Source: Sipunculus nudus
Lineage: Eukaryota; Annelida; Sipuncula; Golfingiida; Sipunculidae
DNA: 64,000 nt
Direction: 5' to 3'
NCBI GenBank assembly: GCA_026874595.1
Contig: CM049306.1
Coordinates: forward strand, 107,593,142-107,657,141
In this document: positions 37,501 through 49,500 of the stretch, one piece after another
Position numbering within the stretch: the first letter of the stretch is position 1
How the letters are laid out: each line of letters begins with the position of its first letter
Program-made: the position numbers and the translations under genes
The notes under the pieces: generated by a model
What the model was told of the DNA's origin: nothing
The model's input: the letters and a program-made list of their open reading frames with translations, nothing else
Databases searched by the model: none

Positions 37501-40500
37501 TATATGTATATATAGCACATATATATATATGTATATAAGCATGGCTAACAAATGATGCAGATCATAAAGCAGGCTGCACACACAGAGGACAAAACAAGAT
37601 CAGACAGTACAGGACTGAGTATCCTGACAAACCTCTGCAAACAAAGCAGACTCTAATGGTCAGACTGGACTACTCAGGACCAGTCCTGAAATGTAAACAA
37701 ATTTGATGTGACTAGGATCACCCAAGACTGAGTCCGGAGCAGTCCCAGACTAGCAGTCTGGTCCGTTCTCATCTTGTCCGCTCTGTCTGCGGCTTACTAG
37801 TCACTTTTGGAATATTAGAAGAAGGGATGAGGTCAAGATGATCCATATTCTGTTGGCTACTTGACTATTTGCAGGATATTTCACATTCAGTTGTATACTT
37901 GAAGGAAGAAAGCTCATTTAAATGTTAATTTGTGTCTGCAGGCTATGTCTGAATGAAATTATGTAAACTGGTTTTCCATAAATGACGTGTACAATCATTA
38001 TATTTTATAACATTCTGTCCATTTTTCAGCTAATGACAGCAACAATTACATGTTGATATTCAATAGCTAATCCGTGATATTGGACCAATGGTGTCATATT
38101 TTTGAAAAAAATTTTCTCTCACTTTTGCCACATATATTTATTATTTTCTCTTTTGGTTGTGTGTGTGCAAGCTTAATAGTAATTTTTACACTGACAAAAA
38201 GCAGTCATGTGAGATATTTTTATGTATATTTTGCTTTACATCATAGGAAAAAAAAAATTAATGTACCTCACTTTCAAAGTTAACTATGTAATCTTATCTC
38301 CCTCTTTCACAGAAACCTACCTCAAGACAGCTAGCCAGTCATATGGTAATGCTCTGTGGTTAACTTTTGTGTTCTTTCTCTTTTACAGAAAACTGACACA
38401 AGTTTGTTGGCGCAGTTCTTCTACGCTGACGAGGAGCTGAATCTGATTGCTGGAGAGCTGGACAGTTTTGATGGCAGGAAGGACCCTGAACGCTGCACAT
38501 TGCTGGTGAACCAGCTGAGATTCTGTCAGGATAAGGTGCTGACCGTCATCGAGCGGATCATGGAGGAGGTCATCCCGGAGCAGCGGGCATCCAGGGACTT
38601 CAGAGTCAAGTTCCCTGATGATGTCTTACAGGAAAACCTGGCTGGCCAGCTGTGGTTTGGGGCTGAGGTGGGTCATGTAAAATGTTTTGTCCTTAGGAGG
38701 TATCTGTATATGTCAGAAAATAAAATAAAACAGAATCATTGAAAATATGCTCATTTTGTTTTCTTTTAAAGGGTCTTGATAATATTCTTCTTTTCATCCT
38801 AAAACAGCCAAGCTTTGAATTATCTACTAAAAATTTGTTCTTTTCATCCACTTGATGGGACCACAAAGAGAGGCTGTGTGTGTGCCGGGGGGGGGGGGGG
38901 GGGGTTGTTGGCAGAGTTCTCAGCTTATGTCTGATCCTGGTGTCACATGTTGTGCTCATCAGGCAGGTTTTGCAGTGGATAATCCTTCTTCATTTGTTTA
39001 CAGTCATTTCTTGGAGACAATTTTGGATGAGAAAAAAGTTAGGATTGGTTATTGAGGATGCAAATATAATCTACACTTAATAGATGTTACATAAAGTTAA
39101 TTATCAGCTTTTTTAAATGGACATGTTTTGCAGTGCCTGGCTGCCGGGTCTAGCATCATGAACAGAGAGGTGGAGAGTGCCAGTATGCGACCGCTGGCAA
39201 AAGCAATGACACGGCACCTAGACTACCTCCGTGGCATTCTACGTGACCAGTGTCTCCGTAACCTGCACATGTACACTGATAGGGTCAGTGTTAAAATCTT
39301 TTTGCTCATAGCAGTTTGTAGAAGTATAAGTCAGTGGGAATCTTTCAGTACATTAATAGACTGTGTATGTCACAGTGAAAAGTCGGCTATTGAAAACGCA
39401 TCATCACAATGATATTGTATCAATCTTCAAATCCCGGTATAATAAAGTCAGATATTGTGTTGGGGTCATCAGACATAGTAAAAATTCAGGTAATGCACAG
39501 CTGGATGTTAAAAATAAAATATTGTCTGTACATACTTTGATTTCTATTTAACCTGGATTTTTAGAGGACAAGTCCCTCCATTTGATTGATAATTAATAAT
39601 TACTAGCTTAAAGCAATTATGATGTTCTTCTTGTTTATAGATCAGGGATGCATTGGTCCTGTTTGATCGACTTTTTGCTGAATTTGAACTCAGGTGAGTT
39701 ATACCATCTGCTTATTTGACTGTGGGCTTTCCTAAAATTAAAACCATTTACCTAGAACCTCACCTGTTTAAATGGAGTATACAGTTCACAGGAATATTGC
39801 CTTGTATGCTCATATATATTGTGTCCAGATAAACAGTTTTACATTTAATATATCTTGTGGTCATGAAGTTATTTGTATCTGTAATTATTTTTGTAAAACC
39901 ATATTCTTTCACATATTTAATATAGACAGATGTCATTCCTGGTTCCATACTCATATGCCTTGCTGTTTGTAGCTATGTGAGTGCGATGGTGCCTGTTAAG
40001 ACCATGCGGGAATATGATGTCCTTCAGGAAGTAGCGGTATTGTTCTGTGAGACTGTACAGAGGTTAGTGTATTATTTTTACTTATCATGTTAAACTTTTA
40101 TCAAACATTACACAACAGTTTTTAAAATTAATTTCATAAGAATTGATACACAGTTGGAGAACTTCAGGAGACCACACAGTTCATCAGAAGAACCAAACTC
40201 TAAGTGTGACGGCGATCAAGAAGAAGAAGAAGTTACACAGTATTATGGCTTCATGCATGTTGATATTTTAAGGCTCATTGCTGGGAAACTTACTACTCTA
40301 CTGAGAAAAAAACAGACTATTGAAATGAAAATTGTGTAATTTGGAGCATCATTTCAAAAGAACTTCCCTGTTCCAGTGTGACATGTATACTATTTACAGG
40401 TGATGTTCTTAATATCTAGTCCAAATATCCACTAAGCTATTATTCTCATTTTAGCGAACCTGTGAGCTTATGCGATGGCGCAGCGTTGTCAGTCCGTCGT

Positions 40501-43500
40501 CAGCCGTCCGCCGTCCAGGGCTGGCTTTCCGCCGTCCATGGCTGTAAGTCAGAAACTGTCTGAGCTAGCAGCTCCAAATTACATGTAAGAATTCGTCACA
40601 CGTGAAACCTGGTGCCCTGGAGCTTATTATTGGGTATCTGCATTAATTTAGATTTTATAGAGAAAAAGCTTAAAAACCTTTAAAAATCTTCTTCTCTGAA
40701 ACTGTCCAGCCAAATTGTCCAATATTTCACAGAAATGATCCCTGGAACAATCTCTCTCAAATTTGTTCGAATGGTTTCAGTTCGGAGATTTTTGGCCGAG
40801 TTACAGGAGGTTGAACTTAGTCATCTGTCCAAAAAAGCACACTAAAATTAAAATCTCAGAAACAGCTAGAGCTATAATGACCAAATTTTATACCAATGTT
40901 TGTCACATATGTCATATCTGATTTTGAGGTATTGGTGGCGCCACCTACATTGATGTGTTTTTTACAAGCGAAAATGTAATTTTAAACTCTTCTAGCTTAT
41001 ACACTGATTTATGATGAAACTGTTTAGCTGATTGGTTTAAACTTTACAAGAATTATTCTGTGGTAGGGTTCTGCCAGTTTTATAAGAATAGATTGGGTAA
41101 ATACAGTTTTAAAAAAGCATTGTAGCCAATTGAAAAAGGCTTCCTGTATTTAAAAACAGATTTGACTTCATGCAGCCAAGTCAAGAGGTCACTCAGTATA
41201 AACAGGTGGGGTCCAGACATCACCATGGCAACTGACCTGGCTTGGGGGGGGGGGGTGTCTAGACAATGCGTGTAGACGGCTAGACACAGCGTCTAGACGT
41301 CTTGACACAATGTTTAGATGCAGAATTCCCAGATTATTGGAACTATATCTTTCAACTGTTTGAAAAAACTTGGTTTGCATTTTAAGCGAATAAGGTTTAT
41401 CATCAGGTCACATGTGAACTGCTGCGCCTTCATTTTTGGTTGACCTCTGACCTTTCCTTGCTGCCCAGTGTCCATTTGTGCGTCTGTTTCCACACATAAA
41501 CCCACATATCTCGGGAACCGTTTGACTGATCAGGCTAAAAATTTTGCACAAATGTAGCCCTTTGATAGCTTTATAACATACACTAAAAAGGGTGGCGCCA
41601 CCTGCCATCATTTTTGCACAGCGTCCATCTGTTCATCTGCCTTGGGATAATATTACTCATATCTCAGCAGTGGTTTGACTTATCCACCTAAAATTTTGCA
41701 GGTTTATACATCCTGGACAGTTTTCTCGATTTTATGACAGGTGGCGCCACCTACATTCACATTTACTCTGCAGACATCCAAGCTCATATCTAAGGAACCA
41801 TTTGACCAATTAGGCCAAAATTTTGCATGTGTATAGATCTCACATAGCTCTTCATCATAGGCAAAACTGGTGGTACCACCTGCAACCATTTATGCACAGC
41901 GTCCATCTGTTCATCTGCCTTAGGTTAAAATCACTCATATCTCAGCAGTGGTTTGACTTTTCCACTTGAAATTTTGCAGGTATTTTACATACTTGACAGC
42001 TTTCTTGATTTTATGACAGGTGGCGCCACCTACATTCACGTTTACTTGGCAGACATCCAAGCTCATATCGGGGGAACCGTTTGACCGATTGGGCCAAAAT
42101 TTTGCTTGTGTATAGATCTCACATAGCTCTTCATCATAGGCAAAGCTGGTTGCGCCACCTGCAACCACTTATGCACAGCATCCATCTGTTCATCTGCCTT
42201 TGGATAATATCACTCATATCTCAGCAGTGGTTTGACTTATCCACCTGAAATTTTGCAGGTATATACATCCTGGACAGCTTTCTCGATTTATGACAGGTGG
42301 CGCCACCTACATTCAAGTTTACTCTGCAGACATCCAAGCTCATATATCGGGAACCATTTGACTGATTGGGCAAAAAGTTTGCATGTGTATAGATCTCACA
42401 TAGCTCTTCATCATAGGCAAAATTGGTGGCGCCATCTGCAACCACTTATGCACAGCGTCCATCTGTTCATCTGCCTTGGGATAAAATCACTCATATCTCA
42501 GCAGTGGTTTGACTTATCCACCTGAAATTTTGCAGGTTTATACATCATGGACAGGTTTCTCGATTTTATGACAGGTGGTGCCACCTACATTCACATTTAC
42601 TCTGCAGACATCCAAGCTCATATCTCGTGACCGATATGGCCAAAATTTTGGATGTGTATAGATCTCACATAGCTCTTCATCATAGGCAAAACTGGTGGTG
42701 CCACCTGCAACCATTTATGCACAGCATCCATCTGTTCATCTGGATTAGGTTAAAATCACTCATATCTCAGCAGTGGTTTGAATTATCCACCTGAACTTTT
42801 GCAGGTATTTTACATCCTTGACAGCTTTCTCAATTTTATGACAGGTGTCGCCACCTACATTCACATTTACTCTGCTGACATCCAAGCTCATATCTTGGGA
42901 ACCGTTTTACTGATTAGGCCAAAATTTTGCATAGCAATTCATTATAGGCAAAACTGGTGGGGCCACCTGCAACCACTTATGCACAGCATCCAGCTGTTGA
43001 TCTGCCGTGGGATAAAATCACTCATATCTCGGAAGTGGTTTAACTTATCCACCTGAAATTTTGCAGGTTTATATACATCCTGGACAATTTTCTCGATTTT
43101 ATGACAGGTGGCACCACCTACATTCACGTTTAAGCTGAAGGCATCCATGCTAATATGCAACACACCACGCTCTATTCCCCTTGCCACTTAATCCATGCCT
43201 CACTTCACCTGTCCCACTCTGATTTATGCGGATACACATAGTGGCTTGTCGACTACCCAAATTCTGGTTTTAAAATTTTCTAGTCCGAAACTTGCAGGTC
43301 AGAAACGTCCATTTTGCTGAAATCATAATGACTAAGGTAGATATGCAGGACTTAGGGGGATCAATATTAAATTTTAAAAATAAACCTCCATTCATACTCC
43401 TAAACTTTGCACAGGTTTGCATTAGGCCTGTTGGCCTTGTTGTAAACTTTCTTGCCTTTCCTATTAGTTTCTCACTGTTTCTGCCATAAATTGTAAATAA

Positions 43501-46500
43501 TTATATTCTTTAGTTTTTCTTTGAGCCGTGGTTGGATTCTTATTAACATTTATTATGATATAGTTGCACTTTGAAAACAGCTGCTTTTTTTACCACAATG
43601 GCTCTCAGTGCAAAATTGTTATTTCCACTGAAGATTCATTTAAATAACTTGTGTATTATTATATGTTACTTTCATTGCTGCAGAGCTCTCCACCTGAAGC
43701 TGTTGACACGAGAAATGTTAGAAGACTGTGAGCCATCACTGATGTTTACCATTCCACGCCTGGCCATTATCAGGTAACCCAGGTTTCTGTTTATTATCCT
43801 GTCAATAGTGGTATTACTAGGCTGACATAAGTGACTATTCATTGTCTCTTATAGCTTATTTAGGATTAAAAGTACAGCCTAGAATTAATCAAGTTGGTTA
43901 GTATAGCTACATTCAAATCTGGTATGTTTATACTTACCATATTGTTTTACAGAGTTGTTTTTGACTATTCTTTTATTTTGTGCTGATTACAATGTTAAAT
44001 TGGCAACATATAGAGAGCGGCCTGATAATGTTTGATGTATATAATTAAATGAACATGGTTGTTTTCCCAGGGCTGTGATTATTTCGATGAAACAGAATCT
44101 TTTTTTATTTCAGTGGTCTGATAATCTATCCAGAAGGACCAATTAATCCAGATATGGATGCCAAGACCATGTCTGAGATGTTCCGACCATTCAAAGTTCT
44201 GCTGTACAAGATCAGGTACGTTCACGCTAAAAACTTTATCAAGGACAACTTAGAAAATGAACTGCCTTGTCCAGTCAGCCCAAAGGGGAATGTGGACAGT
44301 TTGTTTTATTTGTCTGCTGCAGCATGTCAACTTGATGATTAGCCATGGTGATTAAGTTGTAACAGTCCCTACTAGATCTGACCATTCAATTTTTTGTACA
44401 AAATCAGGTAAATTGCTGCAAAAGTATTTAGTCTCCTGAATTGTTTGTTCTTAATTTTTAATGCCTGGCTTATATAAACAGAGCTGTATTTTGTAAAATA
44501 TTCAGAAAAATTTCAACAATTTTACCCATGCCCATGCAAACTTATATAAATTCTTACACATGGCCTCAAGTTTGATGTGTTGATTTCAGGGAGTTGCTGT
44601 GGACGCTGACTACAGAGGAGCTCTGGTTGTTAGAGTGTGCTTTGTGCTCTAGTGGCGAGCCTGACCTTCAGTGCATCCCAGCCTCCATGCCACTTCCCCT
44701 GGGATCCTACCCACAATGCCTTAACATGTGGAGCAAACAAAGATCTGTGACAGAGATCATCGATGAATACTGTGATGTTGGTGTACAGACTGACTCTGAC
44801 GAACCTGCCTGCTGCATGGCTCAGCCCCAATACCGGAGGAGTTCTAGGAGTAGTAACACCAAGGAAGATACTAACTGTTCACTGGATCAGTCCCAGATAG
44901 TGGACACTAATTCCTGTGACCAGTGTTCTATAGTACACCAAGAGAGCCAGGACTCAGGAATGCCAAGTGACCAGGGAAGTATACAGGACTGTCAATCCAC
45001 CACAGAAAGCTCGCAGGGGGCTTCCTATCGACGACTTCGGCACTCAGCATCCTGGCCTGAGAGTCAGCTCGCCCAGCAGACTGCATCCAGCAGGTCAAGG
45101 GCTTTCCTTAGCTCCAGTCCCAACTTGGTACAGCTCCTGACTGGACCAAACAGCCGCTGTGAACCACAGCAGCAATCAGCAGCAGAGCCACGCACATTCC
45201 ACAGCAGTCTAGACTTTGATTTGAACCTCCCTGCTGACACAGACGTTCCTGACACGCCGTCAGCCCTGGCTACCTCCTGCAATGCTCAAGTCAGAAAAGA
45301 CAGGCCAGATATTATTAACAACAGTGCTGTTACAGCACACATGTCAGCTAACTGTGATCACATCACTGGTATTAAACAAGGGTCAGATAATATTGGCAGC
45401 AGTGCTTATGCAAGGCCAGAAATCACTGACAACCATGGCGATGTCAGATTACAGCCAGAGACATCATGTACAGATATTACCCCATCCTGTAGCAGCGATG
45501 ACCTGACTGAAGCAGACAGAGAACAGGCAGCATCCATTACTGCTGAGCTAGGTGCAGCCTGTGTGTCAGCAAACAGAAGCTGTGATGCAGCCACCAGCAC
45601 TGCCTGCTTGAACTGTTATTATTCAGAAAAAGGTGCTACTGAGGGAGTCTCTGAAAAGTCCACTCCTGAGGACTCTGACGAGACACTCATGGCTGATAGT
45701 CCTGAATGCAGTGACACAGATTGTATATCTGGGACTCCAGATGAGCAGGACACACACGTTACCACAGAAGAGCGATTCTGTAATGACTTGAACCAGTGTG
45801 AAACAAGAAATAACGTTAATGTGAGTGGGGTTGGGGTTAACATTAGGACGAGCCAGAACGATTTAGATCTAGAGATCAGGGAATGTTATAAGTGTATCAG
45901 GGAGAGACAGCAGAGCCAGCGCGGGGAAGCCAGCTCAGCAGCTGGCCCAAGACTGTGTGGCTGTTTCAGGAACATAGCCAGCACTTCAGAAAACACTGAT
46001 TCTTGTACAGACAGGGGCAGTGACTGGCTTAGTGGTGCTGAACACAGAATTGAGTCTGTTGATTGTGATATTACCAGTGGCCTGCAGGTGCGGCCCAGCT
46101 CGCAGGGTAAGGTTAATGAGGGACATAATGACAGATGTAGAGGCCTCAGTATCGGTAGGATAGTCCCGGTACGAGAACTCCTGACCAGACAGAGTCCTCA
46201 CCTCAACCACCAAGATTCCTTAAGGTTGGTCACCTCTATATATATATATGTATATATATCACAGCTATATATCATATGAATAATGAAAACAGAAATATTT
46301 CAGTAATGCTAGGGAACACAAATTTAAATTTTTGGTCAGGGCTGAAGCTAATAAGGTTGGGGTCAATGGTAAAATACTTGGGTAGGGCAAGCAATGTGTA
46401 GAAATGTAATTATCAATTATTGGTTCAGGTTTGGTGATCAGTTATTGATGCAGGTAAACCTGCAATTCTGGAGGTATGTTAATATTAATTACTTGTCACC

Positions 46501-49500
46501 AACCCCCAGCCTAAGATATCCAATTGATATTCTACACAACAACAAGAGAGTGTTAAAACGAATTAACTGTTGCATCAACGTAGCCACTGCATTGTATCAG
46601 TTTAGCAAGCAGAAAATGACTACAGCTTGAAACTGCTGATGGTTGCTTTGACATGAACTTACATGGATGCTCTCAAGTTTTCAGAGTGATACAGATTAGG
46701 AATAATCTGAAATCTTATTTTTATCCTAAGAAAATTCATGAAGATTATATCTATTTTGGATATTGGTGATAATCTGATTAGAGCTGTCAGCAAATACATT
46801 GGTTCTAGTATGAGCCATCAGTAGTCATATGAGTACTTAGGGACCTGTAAACACACTGATATTATTACAATATATCAATGTATCTCACCTGCCGTGCTTC
46901 ATGGCATGTGAACTTGATGACCTGTTGTTGGTATTCTGCTGATTCCATCACTACGGTGAACCACATATCCTGGGGACAGAAAGTACGATTGTGTGTACAT
47001 CTGGGTGGATCATATGTTCATGTGGCTGACCATGTATCCTGAATTAGTACAGACACTGTGCCAGGTTCACAGGTTCAAGTGTTATAAACTTATCTAAGCA
47101 AACAAAATTGTTCCCTAAACATCACATTATTTATTGAAGTGGTCTGTTGCTACATGTGATACTGACTTTTAAGTGGCAGATCTGATTTATTTCTAGTATT
47201 ATCATGAATAATCGGATTGTTTGCTTATGTATTGGGGCTTTATTTTGTAGTTGATGCTACTTTTGTTTTATTTGTACAATAGAGTATTTAATTTTATATC
47301 TGGATTATTTTATTTCTAATTTATTAATACATTTATATTTTATAGAAATCAGATGATACATAGTTTAACCATTTCCTTTATTTGATAAATAATGATCATT
47401 TTGAAATGAAAACCATTACAGTAAATAAATGAATATTATGTACAAGGAGCTTCCCCTAGTAATCTTACTGATTCATAATATATATTTAACTGAGGCATAA
47501 AACTTAAAAAAATACTTGAAGCCAAACAGGGTTTAGATTCATGACACAAGCAAATAAGTGATCTCAAACTTGTGTATCACAGAGCCAGTTACCAACCAAA
47601 AAATATTCAAAAGAGAAAGGGTGTGTGTGGGACATCCCTGCGTTCATTAAAATTTATCAAAAATTGTCTGCTGAAGAATATTTTTAAAAAGTGCTTGAGG
47701 ACATGGGGAAAGTAGAATGAACATGGGTGTAACTGAATCACATTTATGCCTCTAATAAACTAGAAATCTGTAAGTTTCCACCACTGTGACAAATTAGTAT
47801 TACCTAATAATAATAATGCGGAAAACATTTATTTGTGGGTAGTCTATCTTACACGCAGTTTTGACATTCTGAGACTTAACAAGAGTTTCTCTACATATAT
47901 ATTTTCAATAGATGTTGCAGGCATATGTTATGCTGCATGTGACAAAATAAGCCTGATAAAAATGATCAGCGGCTTTTAGCATTTGCTGACCCTGAAAGTA
48001 AACTTTAATCAGTTACACAGTATCTGTCATTACACAAGTACAGGCAATATTATGTGCCAGGGTATGTGTGGCTATAAATATTTTAATGACAACACAAGGA
48101 ATCTCTGTACTACCTGGCCAAGAGGTGTCAGTATTGTATTGATACGCTTGGCTGGTTTGCTAATATTTTATGAGTGAGCCAGTGCAATTGGTTTCAAATG
48201 AGGATCTACTCTTACTTATAAAGCTGGATGAAATGAGCTGCTTACAGGAAGTGTGTGATACATCTTAGTGTGTCACTGTCACCATTGAGGATCACCCTGT
48301 CACCATTACCAGTCATCCTTTTCATCTGTACCGGTTCTGCTGTCAGCATTGTGCCTACTGTTTACCACAACAAGTGGCACATGTAGCACAATTATAGCAA
48401 GTTCATGGAGTCTGTTTTTATAAGTTTGGTAAAGGAAAAAGAAAATTACCATAGCATTTATTATAAAAGTTCCTGATTGAAAAAAACTCCAATTCCAGTG
48501 TTAGGCTGTGTTATAAATCAGTTGTGAAGGCAGGACATACTAGTATTCCTATCGTAATCTGCCTATCGTTTTTTGTTTTTGATAGACCCAAAATGAAATG
48601 CATCATTTATTATGCAAACCAGATGTATGCATTCACCAAGTGATCACTGGAAGTCTCTCCCCAATAATGGCAGAAGAAAGAAAAAAAGGAGAATTTTGAA
48701 ATTCATGGTTTATTTACTGGGGGGGGGGGGTGTTTTTATAAGTTTGGTAAAGGAAAAAGAAAAATACCATAGCATTTATTATAAAAGTTCCTGATTGAAA
48801 AAAACTCCAATTCCAGTGTTAGGCTGTGTTATAATTCAGTTGTGAAGGCAGGACATACTAGTATTCCTGTAGCAAATATATTGAACTTCAAAGATGGTGT
48901 TCCCCAGGTCCAGCCAGGCCAAAGCTCCTGCCTCAGGTACAATAAAGTGAAATATAGACAGTTTTTATAGGTCTGTACTATTCACTCACATGTATCTGCC
49001 TATCGTTTTTGGTTTTTGATAGACCCAAATGAAATGCATCATTTATTATGCAAACCAGATGTATGCATTCACCAAGCGATCACTGGAAGTCTCTCCCCAA
49101 TAATGGCAGAAGAAAGAAAAAAAGGAGAATTTTGAAATTAATGGTTTATTTACTGGGGAGGGGGGTGTTTTTATAAGTTTGGTAAAGGAAAAAGAAAAAT
49201 ACCATAGCATTTATTATAAAAGTTCCTGATTGAAAAAAACTCCAATTCCAGTGTTAGGCTGTGTTATAATTCAGTTGTGAAGGCAGGACATACTAGTATT
49301 CCTGTAGCAAATATATTGAACTTCAAAGATGGTGTTCCCCAGGTCCAGCCAGGCCAAAGCTCCTGCCTCAGGTACAATAAAGTGAAATATAGACAGTTTT
49401 TATAGGTCTGTACTATTCACTCACATGTATCTGCCTATCGTTTTTGGTTTTTGATAGACCCAAATGAAATGCATCATTTATTATGCAAACCAGATGTATG

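Noticed and set aside
41408-43187. Series of 61-81-codon minus-strand frames with similar peptides
   Set aside because: They come from repeating 279-bp F1 units; stops interrupt every unit and no start or splice pattern supports a gene.
46225-46279. Extension of LST2 exon 8 to the end of the open frame
   Set aside because: It reads into a TA repeat; the donor AAG|GTTGGT joins exon 9 in phase with human-like sequence.
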